Below, in pieces: positions 1 through 7,229 of a stretch of DNA of 7,516 nt. A program made the translations under genes and the position numbers. Source of the DNA: an uncultured Persicitalea sp. (GTDB taxonomy: Bacteria; Bacteroidota; Bacteroidia; Cytophagales; Spirosomataceae); NCBI GenBank assembly GCA_950075905.1, contig CATMVR010000236.1, positions 1 through 7,516 on the forward strand. Direction: 5' to 3'. The notes below the pieces were generated by a model. That model had not been told where the DNA came from. It saw only the letters and a list, made by a program, of their open reading frames with translations, and made no database searches. Numbering within the stretch: the first letter of the stretch is position 1; every line of letters starts with the position of its first letter.

Positions 1-72
1 AACAGAGAAGTTAAGCCCCGCACCGCCGATGATACTGGCTTCAACCCCGGTAAAGTAGGTAGCCGCCACAAT
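1..72 (+). rRNA. rrf: 5S ribosomal RNA, 3' part (5' end outside window)
   Basis: The first bases match the conserved 5S core that follows the CCGAAC loop (AACAGAGAAGTTAAGCCC), then the CGCCGATGATACT segment, and then the 3' arm GTAGGTAGCCGCC. This is the arrangement of Bacteroidota 5S rRNAs. About the first 45 nucleotides of the gene lie upstream of the window. The exact 3' end is uncertain by a few bases because the closing helix partner is not visible; I place it in the short AT-rich stretch before the terminator hairpin. As the last gene of a typical rRNA operon, it implies that 23S and 16S genes lie upstream. Confidence 0.94.
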
Positions 73-81
73 ATTAACCCC

Positions 82-115
82 AAAGGGCCCCGCAGAAATG
101 CAGGGCCCTTTTTTT
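82..115 (+). terminator. Intrinsic terminator of the rRNA operon
   Basis: A 9-bp perfect stem (AAAGGGCCC at 82-90 with GGGCCCTTT at 103-111) is extended, after one C/A mismatch, by a GCA/TGC stem closing a GAAA tetraloop. A run of seven T (109-115) follows. This is a strong Rho-independent terminator about 10 bp after the 5S gene. It should separate rRNA transcription from the peptidase operon downstream, which therefore needs its own promoter. Confidence 0.95.
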
Positions 116-418
116 GTGCCCCGGCGTCAGAAGTACCCCCTCTATCCATCCTAATTACTGACTTATCAAGTCAACTGCTTTTTGATTCCTCTATCATGCG
201 CCCGCATCAATACATCCACATACTATTTCTTTTTTTAACCATTCCAGTGCTTTTACAATAATTAGCAAAACAAAATATTTTGTCCCCTACTGTCGTTATT
301 GCATTTTTGTCTATTTTCACCTCTCTTTTCGGGAAAGCGCCATTATTTTTATGGTACTCTACGAATTACGCCCAATTATAAACAACTCTTACCCTTTTTT
401 ATCAATACACAAATCAAC
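116..418. other. Intergenic spacer between rRNA terminator and tldD-like operon
   Basis: This stretch of about 300 bp is AT-rich, especially from 180 onward, and holds no convincing long gene. It contains a perfect 6-bp dyad with a 3-base centre (TGACTT-ATC-AAGTCA, 159-173), a candidate Bacteroidota promoter (279-309) and a possible 23-codon upstream ORF (351-422) that overlaps the start of the first peptidase gene. No tRNA or known riboswitch was recognised by eye. Confidence 0.7.
279..309 (+). promoter_or_regulatory. Candidate Bacteroidota-type promoter for the peptidase operon
   Basis: TTTG at 279-282 is followed, after 19 bp, by CATTTTTG at 302-309. The Bacteroidota consensus is TTTG near -33 and TAnnTTTG near -7 with about 19-21 bp between them, so this matches at every defined base but one (C for the first T). 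Transcription would start near 315 and leave a leader of about 100 nt before the start codon at 419. The region is AT-rich, so a chance match is possible. Confidence 0.45.
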
Positions 419-2059
419 ATGAAAAGAAGAGAATTCATGCAGCTGTCTGGCCTGGGAATGGGCGCTTTTATGCTCCCTTCTATGGTCATGGGGCGCGAAG
501 TACCGGTAGAGCAACTGCTGGAAACCGGACCCGACGTGGCCTTTAAGAAGCAGATGGCTGATATAGCACTCAACGCTGCCCGCAGCAAAGGGGCTACCTA
601 CACGGATGTACGAATTGGCCGGTATCTCCAACAGTTTTTGTTTACCCGCGAAATGCAGGTTCAGAACGTGACCAATGCGGAGTCTTACGGGGTAGGTATT
701 CGGGTTATCGCAAGCGGATGCTGGGGTTTTTCGGCCACGAGTGATGTGACTCCCGACGGAATCAAGAAATGCGCCGAAACCGCCGTAGCGATTGCAAAAG
801 CGAACGCTAAGATTCAGAGCGAGCCCGTAGTATTAGCCGCTCAGAAAGGAGTAGGAGAGGTTTCCTGGAAAACTCCCCTGACCAAAAATGCTTTTGAAAT
901 ACCCATTGAGCAGAAGGTAGATCTGTTGATGAAGGTAAACGGTGAAGCCATGAAAAATGGTGCGGCGTTCGTTACCTCTAACCTCTTCTTTGTCAACGAA
1001 CAAAAATATTTTGCTTCTACCGATGGCTCATACATCGACCAGGATGTGCACCGGATTTGGCCTACCTTCACGGTTACAGCCATCGATAAAGCGGCCGGTA
1101 AGTTCAAAACCCGCGACGCCATCAGCTCACCCATGGGCATGGGTTACGAGTACCTCGACGGCCTGGCTTCCGAAAAAATAGCCGGTCCCAACGGCCTTGT
1201 AGGTTATCGCAACTCCTACGATATGGTGGAGGATGCTACCATGGCAGCTAAACAAGCCAAAGAGAAAATCACGGCGAAGTCGGTAACGCCCGGTAAGTAT
1301 GATCTTGTACTTGATCCCAACCACCTGGGGCTTACCATTCACGAGTCGGTGGGCCACCCGCTCGAACTGGACCGGGTACTTGGCTACGAGGCCAACTACG
1401 CTGGAACTTCTTTCGCCACGCTGGACAAATGGAAGTCAGGTAATTTCAACTACGGTAGCAAGCTGGTCAATATCGTGGCCGATAAAACGCAACCTCATAC
1501 CTTAGGTACTGTGGGCTACGACGACGAAGGAGTACCTTGTAAGGAGTGGAATCTGATAAAGGACGGAGTACTGGTCAACTATCAGGCGATCCGCGATCAA
1601 GTAGCTATCATTGGCGAGAAAGAATCGCACGGTTGCTGCTACGCGGATAACTGGGACTCGGTGCAGTTTCAGCGGATGCCCAATGTATCGCTACGGCCTG
1701 GCACGGAGAAGCGAAGCGTCATGGATATGATCAAGGGAGGGGATAAGGGTATTTACATCATCGGACGGGGGTCTTACTCCATCGATCAGCAGCGCTACAA
1801 CTTTCAATTTGGCGGACAGCTATTCTACGAAATCAAAAACGGCGAGATCGTAGGTATGCTCGACGACGTGGCGTACCAATCCAACACGCAAGAGTTCTGG
1901 AACTCGTGCGCACAGCTTTGCGACAAAGACGACTACCGGACTTTCGGCTCTTTCTTTGATGGAAAAGGACAGCCCTCCCAGGTAAGCGCCGTGTCGCATG
2001 GTAGTGCTACCACGCGATTCAATGGTGTCAACGTGATCAATACCGGACGTAAGATTTAA
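419..2059 (+). CDS. TldD-like zinc metallopeptidase 1, Tat-exported (TldD/PmbA family)
   Basis: This is the catalytic (D-type) subunit of a TldD/TldE peptidase; these heterodimers cleave unfolded peptides in an enclosed chamber. The start at 419 gives 546 aa, exactly the length of the second copy, and begins with MKRREFM, a twin-arginine motif. An upstream in-frame TTG at 299 would bury that signal and is rejected. A hydrophobic stretch (about residues 9-25) ends in VMG before Arg26, a possible signal-peptidase site. The N-terminal domain carries the family GVGIRVIASGCWGF segment (about 91-104). The zinc motif is HESVGH with His308, Glu309 and His313; Cys501 in the C-terminal CDKDD...GKGQP region is the likely third metal ligand by family analogy. 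Cys406-Cys407 is an unusual vicinal pair shared with copy 2. The stop lies 22 bp before the TldE-like partner, so the genes are probably co-transcribed. The family call is firm; periplasmic location is inferred and the substrate is unknown. Confidence 0.93.
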   Translation: MKRREFMQLSGLGMGAFMLPSMVMGREVPVEQLLETGPDVAFKKQMADIALNAARSKGATYTDVRIGRYLQQFLFTREMQVQNVTNAESYGVGIRVIASGCWGFSATSDVTPDGIKKCAETAVAIAKANAKIQSEPVVLAAQKGVGEVSWKTPLTKNAFEIPIEQKVDLLMKVNGEAMKNGAAFVTSNLFFVNEQKYFASTDGSYIDQDVHRIWPTFTVTAIDKAAGKFKTRDAISSPMGMGYEYLDGLASEKIAGPNGLVGYRNSYDMVEDATMAAKQAKEKITAKSVTPGKYDLVLDPNHLGLTIHESVGHPLELDRVLGYEANYAGTSFATLDKWKSGNFNYGSKLVNIVADKTQPHTLGTVGYDDEGVPCKEWNLIKDGVLVNYQAIRDQVAIIGEKESHGCCYADNWDSVQFQRMPNVSLRPGTEKRSVMDMIKGGDKGIYIIGRGSYSIDQQRYNFQFGGQLFYEIKNGEIVGMLDDVAYQSNTQEFWNSCAQLCDKDDYRTFGSFFDGKGQPSQVSAVSHGSATTRFNGVNVINTGRKI

Positions 2060-2081
2060 CCCATTTAGATAAAAAATACCC

Positions 2082-3431
2082 ATGGCCATCTTAACAAGAG
2101 AAGAAGCTAAGAAAATTATAGATAAGGTTTTGTCGTACTCAAAAGCCGACGAAATGAGCGTTGCCCTCAACGGCAATCGCACTGGAAACATCCGCTACGC
2201 CCGAAATTCGGTATCAACCAGCGGAGAATCTACCAACCAATCCTTGGCGGTTACCGCTGTGTTTGGCAAAAAATCGGGTACGGCTACCATCAACGAGTTT
2301 GACGATGCGTCGCTCGAAAAAACGGTGCGCCGGGCCGAAGAAATAGCCAAACTAGCCCCGGAAAACCCAGAATACGTACCGATGCTCGGCCCGCAGAACT
2401 ATGCAGAAACAAAATCATTTGCGCAGTCTACGGCGGATATCGATCCTGAATACCGCGCCAAGGCCGCTTTTGAAAGCCTTGATCCCTGCAAGAAAAAGAA
2501 TCTGACCGCCGCAGGTTATCTGGAAGACAGCGCGGGCTTTACCGCTATCGGCAATAGCAAAGGGCTGTTTGGCTACAACAAAGCTACCTCCGTTGACTTT
2601 ACCATTACGGTGCGTACTGCCGACGGCCTGGGCTCCGGCTACGCCATTCGCGACGTCAACGATGTGTCCAAGCTGAGTACCAAAGCCGCTACCGAAGTAG
2701 CGATGCAAAAAGCCCTGGCCTCGGTCAGTGCCCGCGCGTTGGAACCCGGTAAGTACACCGTGATTCTGGAACCGGCCGCGGCCGTAGATCTGCTGGGTAA
2801 TATGATGCGCAGCATGGATGCCCGTAATGCCGACGAAGGACGAAGCTTCCTCAGCAAGAAAGGCGGAGAAACCCGCTTGGGTGAGAAACTATTCGACGAG
2901 CGCGTCACGATCTACTCTGACCCGACCAATGCCGAAATCCCCGGTTCTCCTTTCGCCGGTAGCGGTGGTGGACGCTTCGGCGGTGGTGGCGTAGATGGTC
3001 GCCCGCAGGAAAAAGTTACCTGGATAGAAAATGGGGTAGTCAAAAATATGACCTACTCTCAATTCTGGGCCCAGAAAAAGGGCGTAAAAGCTACTCCGTC
3101 GCCTTCCGGGTTTATCATGGTAGGTGGCACTGAGTCTTTGGCTGATATGATCAAGAATACCGAAAAGGGTATCCTCGTGACCCGTTTCTGGTACATCCGG
3201 GCCGTGGACCCGCAAACGCTGCTCTACACTGGCCTTACCCGCGACGGTACTTTCTACATCGAAAACGGAAAGATCAAGTTTCCGGTAAAAAACTTCCGGT
3301 TCAACGAAAGTCCTGTGATTATGCTCAACAACCTGGAAGCGATGGGGGCCCCGCAACGTATTGGCGGCAACCTAGTCCCCCCATTGAAGATTCGCGACTT
3401 TACGTTCAGTAGCTTATCAGATGCGGTGTAA
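2082..3431 (+). CDS. TldE/PmbA-like non-catalytic partner 1
   Basis: This 449-aa TldD/PmbA-family protein is of the E type and probably pairs with the D protein encoded just upstream. It aligns with D through shared landmarks: N-terminal NIRYARNSVSTSG, and GKYTVILEP before the active-site helix (D has GKYDLVLDP). At the zinc site the D residues His308, Glu309 and His313 correspond to Gly239, Asn240 and Ser244, so it cannot be a metallopeptidase by this mechanism. In the E. coli system TldE is the structural partner that completes the chamber. No signal peptide is present (it begins MAILTREEAKK) and no upstream start would add one: the gap to D1 is only 22 bp. A glycine-rich insertion (about residues 291-303) is absent from copy 2. 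The C-terminus TFSSLSDAV is identical in both E copies. No Shine-Dalgarno sequence is seen; the leader is A-rich, as is usual in this phylum. Confidence 0.92.
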   Translation: MAILTREEAKKIIDKVLSYSKADEMSVALNGNRTGNIRYARNSVSTSGESTNQSLAVTAVFGKKSGTATINEFDDASLEKTVRRAEEIAKLAPENPEYVPMLGPQNYAETKSFAQSTADIDPEYRAKAAFESLDPCKKKNLTAAGYLEDSAGFTAIGNSKGLFGYNKATSVDFTITVRTADGLGSGYAIRDVNDVSKLSTKAATEVAMQKALASVSARALEPGKYTVILEPAAAVDLLGNMMRSMDARNADEGRSFLSKKGGETRLGEKLFDERVTIYSDPTNAEIPGSPFAGSGGGRFGGGGVDGRPQEKVTWIENGVVKNMTYSQFWAQKKGVKATPSPSGFIMVGGTESLADMIKNTEKGILVTRFWYIRAVDPQTLLYTGLTRDGTFYIENGKIKFPVKNFRFNESPVIMLNNLEAMGAPQRIGGNLVPPLKIRDFTFSSLSDAV

Positions 3432-3480
3432 CTAATTTTATTTAGAATTTTACCCTATACTTCAAAAAACATATTCAGCC

Positions 3481-5121
3481 ATGAATAGAAGAGATTTTAT
3501 GCAATGGGCAGGGTTAGGCGCCGGAGCCGTAATGCTACCTACTATTCCTGTGATAGGCAGGTCGGTATCTCCCGAAGCACTCCTGGATAATGCCATCGAT
3601 ATAGCTACCAAAAAACGATTGGCTGATGCTGCCCTTAATGCCGCTACGGCCAAGGGTGCGACCTATGCTGATATTCGGATCGGACGCTACCTCAACCAAT
3701 TCGTGATTACCCGCGAAGACAAAGTACAGAATCTCGTCAATACGGAATCGTACGGCGTAGGCGTGCGGGTGATAGCTGATGGTTGCTGGGGATTTGCGGC
3801 TATTGCGGATGCTAAAAGCGAAGCACAAACTGCCAAAGCGGCCGAAGAAGCCGTGGCCATTGCCAAGGCCAACGCCCGCTTGCTGAAAGAGCCCGTGCAA
3901 CTGGCTCCGGTGAAAGGCTTTGGCGAAGTGAGCTGGAAAGCACCGATTACTAAAAATGCCTTTGAAGTACCCGTCAAAGAAAAAGTGGATCTCCTGCTGT
4001 CGGTCAATGATGCTGCCATGAAAAACGGTGCGAACTACGTCAACTCGGTACTCTTCATGGTCAATGAGCAGAAGTACTTCGCCTCTACCGATGGCTCCTA
4101 CATCGACCAGGATATTCACCGGATATGGCCCACCTTTACGGTCACGACCATCGACCCCAAAACCGGTAAGTTTGCTACCCGGGAATCACTGAGCTCACCC
4201 ATGGGTATGGGCTATGAGTACCTGCAGGCCAACCCCGCCGATAGCGTAAAGGGTATTACTACCCGCTACAACATGGGGTACGACATGCTCGAAGATATTA
4301 CCTCCGCCGCTCAGCAGGCTAAGGAAAAACTCAATGCTAAGTCGGTAGAAGCCGGAAAGTACGATCTCGTCCTGGACCCGTCGCACCTCTGGCTGACCAT
4401 CCATGAATCCGTAGGCCACCCGTTGGAACTCGACCGGGTATTGGGCTACGAGGCAAATTTTGCCGGAACTTCCTTTGCTACCCTCGACAAATGGCAATCC
4501 AAAAATTTCAATTACGGTAGCCCTGAGGTAAATCTTTTTGCGGATAAAACCCAAAAGGGTTCATTAGGCGCCGTAGGCTGGGACGACGAAGGGGTAAATA
4601 CCAAGCGCTGGGACCTGGTCAAAGACGGTACCCTGGTAAATTATCAGGCTATTCGGGATCAGGCGCATATCATCGGCGAGAAAGAGTCGCACGGATGTTG
4701 CTATGCCGACAACTGGGGTTCGGTGCAGTTTCAGCGCATGGCCAATGTATCATTGGCACCGGGTAAAGCACCATTATCAGTCGAAGATATGATCAAAGAT
4801 GTCAAAAAAGGTATCTATATCATCGGTGACGGCTCGTTTTCGATTGACCAGCAACGCTATAATTTTCAGTTTGGTGGACAGTTGTTCTACGAAATCAAGG
4901 ATGGTAAAATCGCCGGCATGCTCAAAGACGTTTCTTACCAATCCAACACACAGGAGTTCTGGAACTCATGCGTGAAGGTATGCGATGAGCGCGACTACCG
5001 CCTGGGTGGTTCTTTCTTTGACGGAAAGGGACAACCCAGCCAATCCAGTGCCGTGTCGCACGGGAGTTCTACTGCTCGTTTCAATGGAGTCAATGTGATC
5101 AATACCGCTAGAAAAATATAA
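3481..5121 (+). CDS. TldD-like zinc metallopeptidase 2, Tat-exported (TldD/PmbA family)
   Basis: This is the second D-type catalytic subunit, 546 aa, clearly homologous to the copy at 419-2059 along its whole length. It keeps the zinc motif HESVGH at the same numbers (His308, Glu309, His313), Cys497 and Cys501 in NSCxxxC, the Cys406-Cys407 pair, and the GKGQP C-terminal block. The protein starts MNRRDFM, a twin-arginine signal, followed by a Gly/Ala-rich hydrophobic segment (about 10-26) ending VIG before Arg27, so Tat export is expected here too. It differs from copy 1 mainly in the 230-265 region, the 100-140 helix and scattered surface positions. Third codon positions differ widely even where the protein is identical, so the duplication is old and both copies are under selection. 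The gap from E1 is 49 bp with no terminator seen, and E2 begins 7 bp after its stop. Substrate unknown. Confidence 0.93.
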   Translation: MNRRDFMQWAGLGAGAVMLPTIPVIGRSVSPEALLDNAIDIATKKRLADAALNAATAKGATYADIRIGRYLNQFVITREDKVQNLVNTESYGVGVRVIADGCWGFAAIADAKSEAQTAKAAEEAVAIAKANARLLKEPVQLAPVKGFGEVSWKAPITKNAFEVPVKEKVDLLLSVNDAAMKNGANYVNSVLFMVNEQKYFASTDGSYIDQDIHRIWPTFTVTTIDPKTGKFATRESLSSPMGMGYEYLQANPADSVKGITTRYNMGYDMLEDITSAAQQAKEKLNAKSVEAGKYDLVLDPSHLWLTIHESVGHPLELDRVLGYEANFAGTSFATLDKWQSKNFNYGSPEVNLFADKTQKGSLGAVGWDDEGVNTKRWDLVKDGTLVNYQAIRDQAHIIGEKESHGCCYADNWGSVQFQRMANVSLAPGKAPLSVEDMIKDVKKGIYIIGDGSFSIDQQRYNFQFGGQLFYEIKDGKIAGMLKDVSYQSNTQEFWNSCVKVCDERDYRLGGSFFDGKGQPSQSSAVSHGSSTARFNGVNVINTARKI

Positions 5122-5128
5122 AATAGCC

Positions 5129-6466
5129 ATGGCCATTATCTTAACCGAAGCAGAAGCCAAAGCTATTCTGCAAAAAGTCCTCGCTTTTTCCAAAGCCGAT
5201 GAATGCGAAGCCAATATCCTGGGCGAACAGCGGGGCAATATCCGTTACGCCCGCAACGAAGTATCCACGAGCGGAGGGTTGATCAACCAGAATCTGGCGG
5301 TACAGTCGGCCTTCGGCAAGAAGGTAGGCACGGCCACCATTGACGAATTTGACGATGCCTCCCTCGAAAAGGTAGTGCGGCGCTCGGAGGAGTTGGCCCA
5401 ACTAGCCCCCGAAAACCCGGAGTACATGGGTGTTTTGGGCCCACAGACCTACGGAACTTCTAAAGGTTTCTTTGAATCCACGGCCAATGTAGACCCGGCT
5501 AAGCGGGCTGAGGCGGTGGCTGTCAGCCTGGCGCAAACCCGCGAGAAAAATCTGGTAGGTGCTGGTTTTCTGGAAGATAGCCGGGGTTATTCGGCCATGA
5601 TGAACTCCAAAGGGCTTTTTGCCTACTACCCAAGTACCAACGTCAACTTCTCGCTGACTGTACGTACGCCGGATGGCAAGGGTTCGGGTTACGTCATCCG
5701 GGGTTTTAGTGATTTTGATAAACTTAATACCCAATCCGCCACGCAGATTGCGGTACAGAAATGCCTGGCTTCGGTAGATGCCCGGGCGCTCGAACCCGGT
5801 AAATACACCGTGATTCTGGAACCTACGGCGGCCTCCGTACTACTCGAAAACATTTTCTTTAACCTCGATGCCCGCTCCACCGACGAAGGGCGTTCCTTTT
5901 TGAGTAAGCCGGGAGGGAAAAGCAAACTAGGGGAGAAAATCGTGGACGAAAGGGTAACGATCTACTCAGACCCGGCCAATGCCGACCTCCCCGCCGCACC
6001 CTGGTCAGGAGATGGCCGCCCGCAGGAAAAAATAAACTGGATTGAAAAGGGGGTTGTCAAGAACCTGGCTTACTCGCGATTTTGGGCGCAAAAAAATGGT
6101 GTGAAAGCTACGCCTTTCCCCAACAACGTGATCATGGCAGGGGGGGACTCCTCGCTGGAAGAGATGATCAAGAGTACTAAGCGGGGCATACTCGTTACCA
6201 AGCTCTGGTACATCCGGTCGGTGGACCCACAAACGCTACTTTTGACCGGCCTTACCCGGGACGGTACTTTCTTTATTGAGGATGGCGTGATCAAATTTCC
6301 GGTCAAGAACTTCCGTTTTAACGAAAGCCCGATCATCATGCTCAATAACCTGGAAGCATTGGGCAAGCCGGAGCGTACCGTCAGTACCGAGTCGGACCGC
6401 AACTACCTGATTCCGCCCATGAAAATCCGGGAGTTTACGTTCAGTAGTTTGTCTGATGCGGTGTAA
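5129..6466 (+). CDS. TldE/PmbA-like non-catalytic partner 2
   Basis: This 445-aa E-type TldD/PmbA-family protein is a paralogue of the one at 2082-3431. It shares NIRYARNEVSTSG near the N-terminus, GKYTVILEP, DEGRSFLSK, DERVTIYSDP, KNFRFNESP and the C-terminal TFSSLSDAV. The D-type zinc residues are replaced (Glu240, Asn241 and Asn245 in place of His, Glu and His), so it is predicted to be inactive and to act as the partner of D2, whose stop is only 7 bp upstream. It has no signal peptide (MAIILTEAEAK). Compared with E1 it lacks the glycine-rich insertion (PAAPWSGDGRP here) but has six extra residues near the C-terminus (around ERTVSTESDRNYLIPP). Whether E1 and E2 can exchange D partners cannot be told from sequence. 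Confidence 0.92.
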   Translation: MAIILTEAEAKAILQKVLAFSKADECEANILGEQRGNIRYARNEVSTSGGLINQNLAVQSAFGKKVGTATIDEFDDASLEKVVRRSEELAQLAPENPEYMGVLGPQTYGTSKGFFESTANVDPAKRAEAVAVSLAQTREKNLVGAGFLEDSRGYSAMMNSKGLFAYYPSTNVNFSLTVRTPDGKGSGYVIRGFSDFDKLNTQSATQIAVQKCLASVDARALEPGKYTVILEPTAASVLLENIFFNLDARSTDEGRSFLSKPGGKSKLGEKIVDERVTIYSDPANADLPAAPWSGDGRPQEKINWIEKGVVKNLAYSRFWAQKNGVKATPFPNNVIMAGGDSSLEEMIKSTKRGILVTKLWYIRSVDPQTLLLTGLTRDGTFFIEDGVIKFPVKNFRFNESPIIMLNNLEALGKPERTVSTESDRNYLIPPMKIREFTFSSLSDAV

Positions 6467-6505
6467 TTTTCGTTAAATTTAGGCAATCAGAAATCTTAAC
6501 ATCCT

Positions 6506-7177
6506 ATGATAGAGAACCGTGTCAATGATCTTTTGGAAGCCCCCGATGCCCAGCTTGTCATTGAGCGGGCGCAGGCTATATTGGCGGATGAAGCCAACCG
6601 ACGCCGGGCGTTTCGGGAGTGGCTTACCGATGAGGTGAAAGCCGAGTTTATCAACGGCAAAATCATCATGCATTCGCCCGTCAAGCGGAGGCATTTGGAT
6701 GCTACAAAGTATCTGGAAAACCTACTTCTGAACTTTGTGATGCGTCACGATTTAGGGGTAGTTGATTCCGAAAAAGCACTCGTTGGCCTTACCCGAAACG
6801 ATTACGAGCCGGATATCTGCTACTGGAATGCGCAAACCGCTGCTACGTTTGAGGACGACCAAATGGAGCATCCGGCTCCCGATCTGATTGTGGAGGTCTT
6901 GTCCAGAAGCACGACTGGCCGGGATAGAGGCGTTAAGTTTGAGGACTATGCTGCCCACGGGGTACGGGAGTACTGGATCATTGATCCGGTTCGGAAGGCC
7001 GTGGAGCAGTATGAGTTGGACGAGGCGACCATGGCGTTTGCTACGGTGGCGGTGCTGTATGACGATCAGGATCATACTCTCACGGCGCTGAGCGTGCCCG
7101 GCTTTGAGATTCCGGTAAAAGCTATTTTTGATAAAAAAGCCAATATGGATGCCTTGCAACGACTACTACTAAAATAG
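6506..7177 (+). CDS. Uma2-family (DUF820) putative endonuclease
   Basis: This 223-aa protein carries the hallmarks of the Uma2/DUF820 family, a PD-(D/E)XK nuclease-like fold that is abundant in Cyanobacteria and some Bacteroidota: EPDICYW (Asp103), PDLIVEVLSRST (Asp126, Glu130), Lys144 in GVKFEDYA, and HGVREYWIIDP (151-161). These acidic and lysine positions match the expected active site. The N-terminal 40 residues are a charged helix-rich extension. Biological roles of these proteins are mostly unknown; many copies are spread through host genomes, and mobility or DNA processing has been proposed. It follows TldE-like 2 by 39 bp on the same strand and could be read through from that operon, but a functional link is not evident. 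No toxin or antitoxin partner and no insertion-sequence ends were seen. The start at 6506 is the first ATG and gives a full-length family member. Confidence 0.88.
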   Translation: MIENRVNDLLEAPDAQLVIERAQAILADEANRRRAFREWLTDEVKAEFINGKIIMHSPVKRRHLDATKYLENLLLNFVMRHDLGVVDSEKALVGLTRNDYEPDICYWNAQTAATFEDDQMEHPAPDLIVEVLSRSTTGRDRGVKFEDYAAHGVREYWIIDPVRKAVEQYELDEATMAFATVAVLYDDQDHTLTALSVPGFEIPVKAIFDKKANMDALQRLLLK

Positions 7178-7229
7178 AGCGCTAGAAATTTTATGATTGC
7201 TCCATCAGCAGTTAAACACGTTTTACTAA

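Noticed and set aside
196..261. Tiny 21-codon ORF encoding a hydrophobic peptide (MRPHQYIHILFLFL...)
   Set aside because: It lies upstream of the candidate promoter, has no visible ribosome-binding or conservation signal, and hydrophobic codons are expected by chance in a T-rich stretch.
299..418. In-frame upstream extension of the first TldD-like gene from a TTG at 299 (40 extra residues)
   Set aside because: It would place the twin-arginine signal inside the protein, it overlaps the candidate -7 element, and the ATG at 419 gives exactly the 546-aa length of the paralogue.
3432..3480. Possible second promoter before TldD-like 2 (TAATTTTA at 3433-3440)
   Set aside because: It has a mismatch in the -7 box and no TTTG at the right distance upstream; read-through from E1 is the simpler explanation.
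3535..4119. Long minus-strand open frame of 194 codons opposite TldD-like 2
   Set aside because: It is antisense to a well-supported conserved gene, has no recognisable domain, and similar antisense openings occur opposite the other copies because of codon bias.
419..6466. Recent gene conversion or assembly duplication between the two D-E pairs
   Set aside because: Even the best-conserved blocks differ at many third codon positions, and the E copies differ by insertions, so the copies are truly distinct and old.
6448..6471. Possible promoter for the Uma2 gene (TTTG at 6448-6451, TAATTTTC at 6464-6471)
   Set aside because: The spacer is only 12 bp instead of about 19-21, and the -7 box has a mismatch.
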